Positions 1 through 8,485 of a stretch of DNA of 64,000 nucleotides are shown here, piece by piece. The stretch spans positions 930,001 to 994,000 of the forward strand of contig OZ252262.1 in assembly GCA_965249965.1 (NCBI GenBank), in the 5' to 3' direction. The notes under the pieces were generated by a model, which had not been told where the DNA came from, made no database searches, and was given only the letters and a program-made list of their open reading frames with translations. The position numbers were made by a program, and so were the translations under genes. Position 1 is the first letter of the stretch; the number at the start of each line of letters is the position of its first letter. This DNA is from HXMU1420-13 sp965249965 (GTDB lineage Bacteria > Bacteroidota > Rhodothermia > Balneolales > Balneolaceae).

Positions 1-1235
1 TACAATATGGAGACGATGACGCCTCTCCTTTTTCTTTTTTAACGGAAGGGGCGTTACCAACAGCTAAAGACCAATTAACGTGTTGGATTGGCTATACAAA
101 TGATGAGGTACATGAAGTTCTTAGAACAGGGTTTGAGCGTAGCCCAATGTTTAATGGGAGAATAAAGTCCATTGGGCCACGCTATTGCCCGAGTATTGAA
201 GATAAAATAAATCGGTTTGCTGATAAAGATCGGCATCAATTATTTCTAGAGCCGGAAGGCTGGAATACCTATGAGATGTATTTGAATGGATTTTCAACTT
301 CATTGCCGGAAGAAACCCAATATGAAGCGTTAAGAACCATTCCTGGATTCGAAGAAGCGGTTATGATTCGGCCCGGATATGCTATTGAATACGACTATTT
401 TCCTCCTCATCAAATAAAGAGAAGCTTAGAGACAAAGAATGTAGAAGGCTTATTTTTTGCAGGTCAGATTAATGGTACAACAGGGTATGAAGAAGCAGCG
501 TGCCAGGGGTTAATGGCGGGTATAAACGCAGCGAAAAAAGTTCAGAATAAGGAGCCCTTTATTCTAAAAAGATCAGAAGCATATATTGGTGTTCTTATTG
601 ATGACCTAATAAATAAAGGGACAGAAGAGCCATATCGTATGTTTACCTCAAGAGCTGAGCACCGGATTTTATTAAGGCAGGATAATGCAGATCTCCGATT
701 AACGGAATTAGGATATCAAATTGGATTAGCTACCGAAGAGCGATACCAAAAATACCTACAGAAAAAATCTGAAATAGACGAATTGTATACTTTGATTTCA
801 AAATACACGGTACGGCCGGATAAAATGGACCCAATGCTAGCTAAAAGAGGAACATCCCTTTTATCCCAGCCCGTTAAAGCTCACACAGTACTAATGCGGC
901 CGGAAGTACAGCTAGAACATATTATTAAGGCAGATGAAGAGTTAGGATCACAAGTCTCCGAAATCACAACAAATAAATATGCATTAGAACAAGTTGAGAT
1001 ACAGATCAAGTATTCTGGGTATATCCAAAAGGAATATGAAATGGTGGAGGAGCTTAGCAATAAAGAGAACTCTCCTATTCCTGAAAAGATTGACTATGCC
1101 AAGTTGAAAAGCCTTTCCACAGAAGGAATGCTGAAGTTATCTAAAATACGCCCCGAAACGATAGGCCAGGCATCGAGAATTAGCGGTGTATCAGCAAGTG
1201 ATGTGGCTGTCCTTATGGTGTATTTAAAAAACTAG
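1..1235 (+). CDS. mnmG: tRNA uridine-5-carboxymethylaminomethyl(34) synthase MnmG, 3' part
   Basis: The gene is cut by the left window edge. The frame is open from base 3 and encodes about 410 of the usual ~620 residues. MnmG works with MnmE to install the carboxymethylaminomethyl group on wobble uridine of tRNAs, using FAD, NADH and methylene-THF. Visible family hallmarks are a CWIGYTN-like segment, the IGPRYCPSIEDK block, GTTGYEEAACQGLMAG from the FAD-binding part, and the C-terminal EPYRMFTSRAEHRLLLR-like helical domain. It stops 7 bases before the GTG start of rsmG, the classical gidA-gidB arrangement. The family assignment is firm; the N-terminal FAD-binding GxGxxG part lies outside the window. 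Confidence 0.96.
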   Translation, partial: QYGDDDASPFSFLTEGALPTAKDQLTCWIGYTNDEVHEVLRTGFERSPMFNGRIKSIGPRYCPSIEDKINRFADKDRHQLFLEPEGWNTYEMYLNGFSTSLPEETQYEALRTIPGFEEAVMIRPGYAIEYDYFPPHQIKRSLETKNVEGLFFAGQINGTTGYEEAACQGLMAGINAAKKVQNKEPFILKRSEAYIGVLIDDLINKGTEEPYRMFTSRAEHRILLRQDNADLRLTELGYQIGLATEERYQKYLQKKSEIDELYTLISKYTVRPDKMDPMLAKRGTSLLSQPVKAHTVLMRPEVQLEHIIKADEELGSQVSEITTNKYALEQVEIQIKYSGYIQKEYEMVEELSNKENSPIPEKIDYAKLKSLSTEGMLKLSKIRPETIGQASRISGVSASDVAVLMVYLKN

Positions 1236-1250
1236 GTTTCATGTGAAACA
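1235..1250. promoter_or_regulatory. parS: parS-like ParB-binding site 1
   Basis: The 16 bases GGTTTCATGTGAAACA match the conserved bacterial parS consensus TGTTTCACGTGAAACA at 14 of 16 positions. The site spans the end of mnmG and contains the GTG start codon of rsmG. ParB spreading from parS near oriC is established for many bacteria. Binding here is inferred from sequence only, but a second copy lies 154 bp away. Confidence 0.65.
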
Positions 1251-1896
1251 TAAAATCCACTATTCGATACTAACGGAAAAGCAATTTTTAAGCTGGAAAG
1301 AGCTAGTAGACTCGAACATCGAATCACTTTTGCTGTATTCGGACCAGTTACTTTGGTGGAATAAAAAGATTAACCTTGTAAGTAGAGATGTTTCACATGA
1401 AACAATTCTCGAACATATCAAACACTCACTTTTATTGGCGGTGACAGATGTGTTTATTAACGCAACTACCATAGTAGATACAGGTAGTGGTGGTGGGTTG
1501 CCGGGGATACCATTAGCGCTGTGTTTTTCAGATAAGCAGTTTTTACTAAATGACATTGTGTCTAAAAAAGTAATGGCGATGAAACAGATGGGGTTTAAAC
1601 TAAGATTGCCAAATGTGACCACCTCAGCAGGATCAATTGCTAAACAGAGCATTACATCAGATCAGTTGATTATCACGAAGCACGCATTTAAGATAGATGA
1701 ACTAGTTACTTTGCTCGGGGACTTACCGTGGAAAAATCTCTTATTTTTAAAGGGGGTAAATGAAGCTGAAATGGAAATTAGAAAATTGGATATTCCCGTA
1801 TCATCAAATATTATTGAACTGGATGTAAGCGTTAAAGATCCATTTTATAAAGCAAAAGCCATTGTTGAAATAACCAGGATCAATGAAAAGCTCTGA
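1243..1896 (+). CDS. rsmG: 16S rRNA (guanine(527)-N7)-methyltransferase RsmG
   Basis: This 217-residue protein is the SAM-dependent methyltransferase that methylates G527 of 16S rRNA in the 30S decoding region. The Rossmann motif I is clear (VDTGSGGGLPGIPLAL, about residues 79-94), and so is the upstream WNKKINLVSR segment that RsmG proteins share. Length is typical. The start is a GTG 7 bases after the mnmG stop and lies inside a parS-like palindrome, so start-codon and segregation signals share bases. Its last 14 bases overlap the WYL regulator, which suggests one transcript mnmG-rsmG-WYL. A second parS-like site lies inside the coding sequence and encodes VSHET. Confidence 0.93.
   Translation: MKHKIHYSILTEKQFLSWKELVDSNIESLLLYSDQLLWWNKKINLVSRDVSHETILEHIKHSLLLAVTDVFINATTIVDTGSGGGLPGIPLALCFSDKQFLLNDIVSKKVMAMKQMGFKLRLPNVTTSAGSIAKQSITSDQLIITKHAFKIDELVTLLGDLPWKNLLFLKGVNEAEMEIRKLDIPVSSNIIELDVSVKDPFYKAKAIVEITRINEKL
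1389..1404. promoter_or_regulatory. parS: parS-like ParB-binding site 2
   Basis: TGTTTCACATGAAACA matches the parS consensus TGTTTCACGTGAAACA at 15 of 16 positions. It lies inside rsmG. Two such sites within 170 bp are unlikely by chance and support a centromere-like region. parA and parB are not in the window. Confidence 0.75.
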
Positions 1897-2818
1897 ACGC
1901 AGGTTAAAACTAATGCTGATGCTTCAGCAGCCCGGCGAAAAACTCACTGTAGAACAAATAGCGGATAAATTCGGGGTAAGTAGGCGAACTATATTCAGAG
2001 ATTTCAATGTCTTACAGGAAATTAATGTGCCGGTAACCTGGGATAAATACGCCGGTTATGGCATGATGAAGGGGTACAAAATTCCACCTCTAATGTTTAC
2101 CTCCAAAGAGCTGGCAACGGTTATGGTTGGACTTAATTTCGTTAAGTCACAAATAGACAACGGCTTAGTGGCTGACGCAGAGGGCGTTGAGCTTAAAATT
2201 AAAAACGTGCTTCCACTGGAGTTACGCGACTTTATGGATTCCCTTTCTGTACGAACAGTGGTTGATCCGTATCAAAAATACGGCGCTATAAAGAGAGATG
2301 GGGGAGATTGGTATCTCTTAAGTAGTGCAATTTCTCAAGAGCAACGGGTTGAATTTAAGTACGAATCGGCAAAGAGAGAAACAAAGATCCGAAAGGTGGA
2401 CCCGTACATTTTGGTTTTTTTCGAGGATCACTGGAATATGATTGGAAAGTCTCACTTAAGGGGTGATACACGAAATTTTCGGTTAGACAGGATGAGTGAT
2501 GTAAGAATTTTAGAAGAAAAAATCACAAAAAAAGAAAAAATTAACGTAGAGGCACTAATTTTTCGATCTGACGAACGCGAACAAAAAATAGTAGTTGTAC
2601 TCGATGGTGCCACAGTTAATCGGTTTAAAGCAAATTTGCCGGCTAAAATATTTAGGCAGTCGCCTGAAAATTCTAAAAAAATTAGGGTCGAATTTTTCTT
2701 TGACAATTTAGACTTCATAAACGAATGGTTGCTTCAATTTGGAAATTCACTCATTGTTGAAGGGCCGGAAGAGTTAGCATTGAAAAGAAGAGAATTGTTG
2801 AAAGAAATGTTGAAGTGA
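1883..2818 (+). CDS. WYL-domain transcriptional regulator (YafY-type)
   Basis: The 311-residue protein has an N-terminal winged helix-turn-helix (residues about 1-60, LTVEQIADKFGVSRRTIFRDFNVL). A WYL domain follows (about 145-215), seen as VEFKYESAKRETKIRKVDPYIL and HWNMIGKSHLRGDTRNFRLDRM, and then the WCX C-terminal extension. WYL regulators bind DNA and are thought to sense nucleic-acid or nucleotide ligands; many control DNA-damage or defence genes. The tryptophan-tyrosine-leucine signature is degenerate here (HWNMIG). The ATG overlaps the rsmG 3' end by 14 bases with AGGA just upstream, so it is probably translationally coupled. Targets cannot be read from sequence. Confidence 0.88.
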   Translation: MKSSERRLKLMLMLQQPGEKLTVEQIADKFGVSRRTIFRDFNVLQEINVPVTWDKYAGYGMMKGYKIPPLMFTSKELATVMVGLNFVKSQIDNGLVADAEGVELKIKNVLPLELRDFMDSLSVRTVVDPYQKYGAIKRDGGDWYLLSSAISQEQRVEFKYESAKRETKIRKVDPYILVFFEDHWNMIGKSHLRGDTRNFRLDRMSDVRILEEKITKKEKINVEALIFRSDEREQKIVVVLDGATVNRFKANLPAKIFRQSPENSKKIRVEFFFDNLDFINEWLLQFGNSLIVEGPEELALKRRELLKEMLK

Positions 2819-2820
2819 AA

Positions 2821-3192
2821 TTACTTTGGCTCCCGCTTAATCTTTTCAATCTTTTTTCCACGAGCTAGTTCGTCGATCACTTTATCCAGGTAGCGGCACT
2901 CCCGAGTAAGTTTGGTTTCAATGTCTTCCACTCGGTATCCACAAATAACACCCTTTATGAGTTCCGCATTTGGGTTTAAGGTTGCACGATCAAAGAATTC
3001 CTCAAAGGTTACTTTCTCATCAATCATTTGCTGAATCATAGCTTCATCAAATCCAGTAAGCCATTCGATTACTTCATGCAATTCTTCTTTGGTTCGGCCT
3101 TTCTTCTCCACCTTGGTTACGTAGTGCGGATACACGGAAAAGAATTTCATACTTGCTATGCGGGCGTCATGTTCTGGAGTGGTGGTGGGCAT
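2821..3192 (-). CDS. DUF2200 family protein
   Basis: This is a small soluble protein of 123 residues. The order is an N-terminal HDARIASMKFFSVYPHYVTKVEKKGRT segment, a GFDEAMIQQMI helix and a C-terminal ICGYRVEDIE block with a basic tail. This matches my recollection of DUF2200, a widespread family of unknown function. It is transcribed convergently with the WYL gene (2 bases between stops) and lies downstream of the gyrA terminator, so it probably has its own promoter. No catalytic motif is evident. Confidence 0.75.
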   Translation of the reverse strand: MPTTTPEHDARIASMKFFSVYPHYVTKVEKKGRTKEELHEVIEWLTGFDEAMIQQMIDEKVTFEEFFDRATLNPNAELIKGVICGYRVEDIETKLTRECRYLDKVIDELARGKKIEKIKREPK

Positions 3193-3244
3193 ATTGGTAT
3201 GGTTTGTTGACCTGTGCTTAATTAAACTAAAACATCAAATAAAT

Positions 3245-3281
3245 AACAAAAAACCCCGACCAATTTCTTGATCAGGGTTTT
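3245..3281 (-). terminator. Rho-independent terminator of gyrBA
   Basis: On the minus strand, just after the gyrA stop, AAAACCC-TGA-CAA pairs with TTG-TC-GGGGTTTT around a GAAA loop. A run of six T follows. Two internal mismatches remain. The position is right to end the gyrB-gyrA transcript before DUF2200. Confidence 0.8.
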
Positions 3282-3312
3282 AAAATCTAGACTATTAAAG
3301 AACTAAGCGAAG

Positions 3313-5775
3313 TTAAATCTCTTCGGCGTCTTCTTCGTCTTCGTTTACAACTCGGGTTACCGCAGCTATGGCTCCGTCTGAGTCGAGGCGCATAATGCGA
3401 ACACCCTGCGTATTCCGGCCCATAGTCCGGATACCGGAACAACTCATACGAATCACTTTACCGCGCTCGGTGATGATCATCAAATCATCTTGATCAGTCA
3501 CTTCTTTAAGGGCAATCAGGTTTCCGGTTTTAGGAGTCACCTTCATGGTAATAACTCCTTTCCCACCACGGCTTTGTTCTCGGTAATCATCCACTAATGA
3601 ACGCTTACCATAGCCATTTTCAGAAATGGCAAGCACCGTGGCTTCATGAGAATTTTTAATCACCACCATATCAACAAGTTCATCACCGGAGTCAAGATTC
3701 ATTCCGCGAACACCGGATGTATTTCGTCCCATTTCACGAACATCTGACTCGTGGAACCGAATAGCCCGACCATTTCTGTTTGCAAGAAGAATATTGCTAT
3801 CACCATCAGTAAGGGCAGCACCAAGTAAAGCATCGCCATCTTTAATATTTATGGCAATAATTCCATCACGGCGCGGTCGACTGTAGGCTTCCAGTGAAGT
3901 CTTTTTGATTTGGCCTTCACGAGTACTCATCACAATAGATTGTGATTTTACGTATTCCTCATCATCCAATGTTTTAACCGGAACAAAGGCTTTAATAGCA
4001 TCATCTTTGTCAATTTCGATGAGATTTACAATCGCACGACCTCTTGCAAGGCGACCACCTTCCGGAATCTCATACACCTTCAACCAATAACATTTTCCTT
4101 TCTCGGTAAAGAACAGGATGTAATTATGGTTAGTGGCCACGAATAAATGTTCTACATATTCCTCATCACGTGTAGTGGTTCCTTTCATTCCTTTTCCACC
4201 ACGGCGTTGGCGACGGTATCCACTCACCGGCATCCGCTTGATGAAGCCTTTGTTAGAAATAGTAACTACCACATCCTCATCGGCAATCATATCTTCCACG
4301 TTGAAATCTTCTGCAGAATAAACGATTTGAGTGCGGCGCTCATCACCATAACGCGCTTTAAGATCTTCCAGCTCTTCAATCACGATATCGGTCTGACGGT
4401 TACGATCAGATAGAATTACGCGGAATTCTTCAATTTTATCTACGATTTCGCGGTACTCAGTATCAATTTTATCACGCTCGAGTCCGGTTAATTTTTGCAG
4501 ACGCATTTCCAGGATTGCTTTTGCCTGGATGTCGGTTAGTGCAAACTTCTTGCGAAGCTCGACGTTAGCAATTTGCGGATTTTTTGCCGCACGAATGGTT
4601 TTTATAACTTCATCCAGATTGTCTAACGCAATCTTTAGGCCTTCTAAAATATGTGCGCGGGCTTCTGCTGCTTCCAGATCATAAATAGTACGGCGGATTA
4701 TAATCTCAATGCGGTGCTCAACATAATGAAAGATTAGTTCCTTGAGCTGCATTACCTTAGGTCGACCCTGAACAAGCGCAAGGTTTATGATACCAAAGGT
4801 GGTTTGCATTTGTGTGTACTTATATAACTGATTTAGTACAACCCCTGCATTTGCAGATCTTTTGAGAATAATAACCAATCGCATTCCTTCACGATCTGAT
4901 TCATCTCTAACTTCAGAGATTTCCGTAATTTTTTCATCTCGTACAAGTTCAGCAATTTTTTGAACGAGCGTGCTTTTGTTAACTTGATACGGAATTTCAG
5001 TAACTACAATTTGCTCACGACCACCACGTAATTCTTCTGTATTGGCTCGGGCACGAAGCGTAACTTTTCCTCGCCCCGTTTCATAAGCTTCTTTTACCCC
5101 TTCATAACCATAGATAATTCCACCTGTCGGGAAATCCGGAGCCGTAATATGCTCCATCAACTCTTTTGTTTCTATCTCTGGATTACGAACATATGCCACA
5201 ATTCCATCAACAACTTCTGTTAGATTATGTGGGGCCATATTCGTGGCCATACCTACGGCGATTCCGGAAGAACCGTTTACTAATAAATTAGGAAGTGCCC
5301 CAGGTAAGACAACGGGTTCCTGCAGCGTGTCATCAAAGTTTGGCTGGTAATCAACGGTTTCTTTGTTGATATCTGTTAAAAGTTCTTCTGCGATACGATC
5401 CATTCGAACTTCGGTATAACGCATAGCAGCGGCTGAGTCACCATCCACAGAACCAAAGTTGCCTTGGCCATCAACCAGAGGATACCGTAAAGAAAAGTCC
5501 TGCACCATTCGAACTATGGTGTCATAAACAGCAGAATCACCATGTGGGTGATACTTACCCAGAACCTCACCTACAATACGAGCACTCTTTTTGTAGCCTC
5601 GGTTATGAAGCATTCCCAATTCACTCATGCCATATAACGCGCGGCGGTGAACCGGCTTAAGACCATCGCGAACATCAGGTAACGCACGTGATACAATAAC
5701 CGACATCGAATAATCGATGTAGGACGACTGCATTTCATCTTCAATGGTTATTGGTATAATTTTTTCTCTAGCCAT
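3313..5775 (-). CDS. gyrA: DNA gyrase subunit A
   Basis: The 820-residue protein is the breakage-reunion subunit of DNA gyrase, which introduces negative supercoils as A2B2. The catalytic tyrosine is Y120 in AAAMRYTEV. The quinolone-resistance region reads HPHGDSAVYDT with S81 and D85, the residues of quinolone-sensitive enzymes. The C-terminal beta-pinwheel carries the GyrA box QRRGGKG that is needed for wrapping DNA. The C-terminus ends in an acidic tail. It follows gyrB by 74 bases on the same strand and is followed by a terminator, so gyrB-gyrA form a transcription unit. The GyrA box argues for gyrase rather than topoisomerase IV ParC. Confidence 0.97.
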   Translation of the reverse strand: MAREKIIPITIEDEMQSSYIDYSMSVIVSRALPDVRDGLKPVHRRALYGMSELGMLHNRGYKKSARIVGEVLGKYHPHGDSAVYDTIVRMVQDFSLRYPLVDGQGNFGSVDGDSAAAMRYTEVRMDRIAEELLTDINKETVDYQPNFDDTLQEPVVLPGALPNLLVNGSSGIAVGMATNMAPHNLTEVVDGIVAYVRNPEIETKELMEHITAPDFPTGGIIYGYEGVKEAYETGRGKVTLRARANTEELRGGREQIVVTEIPYQVNKSTLVQKIAELVRDEKITEISEVRDESDREGMRLVIILKRSANAGVVLNQLYKYTQMQTTFGIINLALVQGRPKVMQLKELIFHYVEHRIEIIIRRTIYDLEAAEARAHILEGLKIALDNLDEVIKTIRAAKNPQIANVELRKKFALTDIQAKAILEMRLQKLTGLERDKIDTEYREIVDKIEEFRVILSDRNRQTDIVIEELEDLKARYGDERRTQIVYSAEDFNVEDMIADEDVVVTISNKGFIKRMPVSGYRRQRRGGKGMKGTTTRDEEYVEHLFVATNHNYILFFTEKGKCYWLKVYEIPEGGRLARGRAIVNLIEIDKDDAIKAFVPVKTLDDEEYVKSQSIVMSTREGQIKKTSLEAYSRPRRDGIIAINIKDGDALLGAALTDGDSNILLANRNGRAIRFHESDVREMGRNTSGVRGMNLDSGDELVDMVVIKNSHEATVLAISENGYGKRSLVDDYREQSRGGKGVITMKVTPKTGNLIALKEVTDQDDLMIITERGKVIRMSCSGIRTMGRNTQGVRIMRLDSDGAIAAVTRVVNEDEEDAEEI

Positions 5776-5849
5776 AAAACTTATTTAGTAAATATGTAGA
5801 ATGATTCGGGGGTTCGACAAGCTCACCCACCGATTTCTCATTAAAATTG

Positions 5850-7787
5850 TTAGATATCTAGTTTAGCGTACTTCGCATTCCGCTCGATGAACTCCCGACG
5901 AGGTTCAACATCGCCACCCATCAGGGTAGAGAACATTTTATCTGCTCCTGCAGCGCTCTCAATAGTGATTTGCTGAAGGGTTCGGGTTTCTGGATCCATT
6001 GTGGTTTCCCATAGCTGTTCGGGGTTCATTTCACCCAAGCCTTTATATCGTGAAACGTCGAATTTGCGACGACCTTTTTTAAACTCGCTGATGAGCTTGT
6101 CTCGAGTATCATCATCCCAGGCATAATCAATCTTTTTACCTGCGGTGATCCTATATAGTGGTGGCGTTGCAACATAAACAAAACCGGCTTCCACGAGAGG
6201 GCGCATATATCGATAGAAAAAAGTAAGTAACAATGTCCGAATATGGGAACCGTCCACATCAGCATCCGTCATGATGATGATTTTGTGATAACGTAATTTC
6301 TCAAGCTCGAACTCTTCTTCTGCATGACCCACTCCGGAACCGAGTGCGGTAATCATTGCCTGAATTTCTTTGTTCTCGAGAATTTTGTTGATTTTAGCTT
6401 TCTCAACATTCAAGATTTTACCGCGAAGAGGAAGAATAGCCTGAAAACTTCGGTTTCGACCCATTTTTGCCGAACCACCCGCAGAGTCACCCTCCACCAG
6501 ATAAATTTCGCAGTGTTCAGGATCTTTGATGGAGCAATCTGCTAACTTACCAGGAAGCCCACCGCCGCTCATCACACTTTTTCGCTGCACCAATTGGCGG
6601 GCTTTTCGAGCTGCTTCACGGGCTTCGGCAGCAAGCACCACTTTCTCGATTACCTTCTTCGCAATTTTCGGGTTTTGCTCCAGATACTCATTTAACTGAT
6701 CATAGACAGTGATCTCAACCGCGCTCTGAACTTCTGAGTTACCAAGCTTGGTTTTTGTCTGCCCTTCAAATTGAGGTTCAGCAACTTTTACAGAAAGAAC
6801 AGCGGTTAACCCTTCGCGGAAATCCTCACCCGAAATGGAAACCTTGCTATTCGATTTGATGATATTATTCTTATCCGCATAATTCTTTAAAGAACGAGTA
6901 AGCGCCCTTCTAAAACCAGATACGTGAGTTCCACCTTCTCTGGTATTAATGTTATTTACATAAGAATGCACGTTTTCGGTGTAGGAAGAATTGTACTGCA
7001 TAGCTAATGCAACAGGCACGCCTTCAAGTTCACCTTCTATATATATAGGGGTGGGCATACTTGTATCGCGCGCTTCATCCAGATATTTTACAAAATCTCG
7101 AAGCCCACCTTTGTACATATATACTTCTTTTTTTAGATCGGCATCTTCTTCACGATCATCAATAAGCTCAATGGTAACCTCAGGATTCAAGAACGCCAGT
7201 TCTCTCATTCGTTCAGCGATAATGTTGAATTTAAACTCAACAGTTTGCGTGAAAATAGATGGATCAGGTGTAAAGTGAATGATAGTTCCTGTTCGGTCAG
7301 TCTTGCCAGTTACACTAAGCTGATCTTTCGTGAGACCTTTTGAGAAACTAATATGATAAACTTTCCCGCCGCGGTGAATTTCTGCCACAAACTCTGTTGC
7401 AAGCGCATTCACACAAGAAACACCCACACCGTGCAGACCGCCGGATACTTTATAGGTGTCTTTATCGAATTTACCACCGGCGTGAAGTTTGGTTAGCACA
7501 ACTTCAACGGCCGGAATTCCGAGCTTGGGATGTTTATCAACCGGAATACCCCGCCCATTATCTTCAATGGTCATAGAGCCATCTTTATTAATCTGAACGA
7601 CGATGTGATCGCAATGCCCGGCAAGCGCTTCATCAATGGAATTATCTACAACTTCGTTGATTAAGTGGTGGAGACCACGTTGACCAGTATCCCCGATGTA
7701 CATCGCTGGTCGTTTTCTAACTGCCTCAAGACCCTCCAAAACCTGTATATTCGACGCCTTGTAGTCAGTTTTTTTCTTTTCTGCCAT
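5850..7787 (-). CDS. gyrB: DNA gyrase subunit B
   Basis: This 645-residue ATPase subunit is of the short (B. subtilis-like) form, without the enterobacterial insertion. Seen in order are the GHKL ATP site (IEDNGRGIPVDKHP, GGLHGVGVSCVNALA), the transducer, the Toprim domain (EGDSAGGSAKMGRNR and DADVDGSHI) and the C-terminal GyrA-contacting domain ending RREFIERNAKYAKLDI. It is transcribed divergently from rpmB and co-transcribed with gyrA. A 12-bp palindrome, AATAGCGCTATT, lies 46-58 bases upstream of the start and could be an operator; that is inference. Confidence 0.97.
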   Translation of the reverse strand: MAEKKKTDYKASNIQVLEGLEAVRKRPAMYIGDTGQRGLHHLINEVVDNSIDEALAGHCDHIVVQINKDGSMTIEDNGRGIPVDKHPKLGIPAVEVVLTKLHAGGKFDKDTYKVSGGLHGVGVSCVNALATEFVAEIHRGGKVYHISFSKGLTKDQLSVTGKTDRTGTIIHFTPDPSIFTQTVEFKFNIIAERMRELAFLNPEVTIELIDDREEDADLKKEVYMYKGGLRDFVKYLDEARDTSMPTPIYIEGELEGVPVALAMQYNSSYTENVHSYVNNINTREGGTHVSGFRRALTRSLKNYADKNNIIKSNSKVSISGEDFREGLTAVLSVKVAEPQFEGQTKTKLGNSEVQSAVEITVYDQLNEYLEQNPKIAKKVIEKVVLAAEAREAARKARQLVQRKSVMSGGGLPGKLADCSIKDPEHCEIYLVEGDSAGGSAKMGRNRSFQAILPLRGKILNVEKAKINKILENKEIQAMITALGSGVGHAEEEFELEKLRYHKIIIMTDADVDGSHIRTLLLTFFYRYMRPLVEAGFVYVATPPLYRITAGKKIDYAWDDDTRDKLISEFKKGRRKFDVSRYKGLGEMNPEQLWETTMDPETRTLQQITIESAAGADKMFSTLMGGDVEPRREFIERNAKYAKLDI

Positions 7788-8063
7788 AAAAGATGGGTGA
7801 TAGCTTTAATAGATGAGGTTTTTAACGCCGGAAAATAGCGCTATTACGAGCAAAAACAAAAAGAGACAGCACCTATATCGAAAAAACTAAAGATTGAAAG
7901 GCACAGCTAAAATTTGATGAATTTTAAAACCATTTTTAATGTGGATAATTCTCTGTTTCGGTGGAAAACTCAAAATTTTAGAACATTTCGTTATACAAAC
8001 GATTGAATTATGACTAAAAAGCCTTATCTTTGGCGTCTATCCGAAAATCGAAATGGAAGAACA
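7788..8063. promoter_or_regulatory. gyrB/rpmB divergent promoter region with a DnaA box
   Basis: This non-coding stretch separates gyrB from rpmB. A perfect DnaA box lies at 7940-7948 (TGTGGATAA), with a one-mismatch box TTATACAAA at 7991-7999. A 12-bp palindrome AATAGCGCTATT lies at 7834-7845. A Bacteroidetes-type promoter (TTG at 8003-8005, TATCTTTG at 8025-8032) points toward rpmB. The boxes could regulate gyrB or mark an origin-proximal region. They are too few to call oriC. Confidence 0.45.
8003..8032 (+). promoter_or_regulatory. Bacteroidetes-type promoter of rpmB operon
   Basis: A TTG -33 element at 8003-8005 is followed 19 bases later by a perfect TAnnTTTG -7 element, TATCTTTG. Transcription would begin near 8040. 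This rules out the in-frame ATG at 8010 and supports the rpmB start at 8064. Confidence 0.65.
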
Positions 8064-8309
8064 ATGTCGCGAAGAGACGATATTACGGGCAGAAAAGCGA
8101 TGAATGGTTATCGCTCGTCAAAGTCCAACAATAAAACGAAACACAGGTTTCATCTTAATTTACAAAAGCGCCGCTTCTACGTCCCCGAAGAAGACAAGTG
8201 GATTACACTCAAAGTTTCTGCTAAAACTTTGAAGACCATCAATAAGAAAGGGATTACTGAGGTATTGAAAGAAGCTCGCAAGAAAGGAACCCTTTTAAAA
8301 CAAGTATAA
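8064..8309 (+). CDS. rpmB: Large ribosomal subunit protein bL28
   Basis: This is an 81-residue ribosomal protein of the 50S subunit. The N-terminus MSRRDDITGRKAMNGYRSSKSNNKTKHRF is the bL28 signature, with no cysteines, so it is the zinc-independent form. An in-frame ATG at 8010 would add 18 residues unlike any bL28, and it sits inside the promoter. The ATG at 8064 has GGAAGA at 8055-8060 and is preferred. It leads a three-gene ribosomal cluster with rpmG 3 bases after its stop. Confidence 0.95.
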   Translation: MSRRDDITGRKAMNGYRSSKSNNKTKHRFHLNLQKRRFYVPEEDKWITLKVSAKTLKTINKKGITEVLKEARKKGTLLKQV

Positions 8310-8312
8310 ACC

Positions 8313-8477
8313 ATGGCAAAAGGTAACAGAGTACAAGTGATTCTTGAGTGCACAGAGAAACCTGGTTCTTCCCGGTATGTGACTACGAAAAATCGCCGTA
8401 CCCAGACAGACAGAATGGAATTGAAGAAGTACAATCCAGTTTTAAGAAAACACACTGTTCATAAAGAAATTAAATAA
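8313..8477 (+). CDS. rpmG: Large ribosomal subunit protein bL33
   Basis: The 54-residue protein begins MAKGNRVQVILECTEK and ends KKYNPVLRKHTVHKEIK, the standard bL33 pattern (xxLECTE, YxTxKNRRT, LKKYxPxLRKHTxHKE). Only one cysteine is present, so it is the zinc-free type. It sits between rpmB and DUF4295 in one operon and belongs to the 50S E-site region. Confidence 0.95.
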   Translation: MAKGNRVQVILECTEKPGSSRYVTTKNRRTQTDRMELKKYNPVLRKHTVHKEIK

Positions 8478-8485
8478 GTTGAGAC

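Noticed and set aside
5510..5545. Quinolone-resistance change in gyrA
   Set aside because: Residues S81 and D85 are the sensitive-type residues.
5812..5832. GGGTTCGACAAGCTCACCC hairpin between gyrB and gyrA
   Set aside because: It resembles the short 'ttcgacaagctca' repeat frequent in this phylum, but a single copy in the window and no T run leave it unsupported as terminator or mobile element.
8010..8063. N-terminal extension of rpmB from an upstream ATG
   Set aside because: The added 18 residues do not match bL28 and lie over the TATCTTTG promoter element, so they are not translated.
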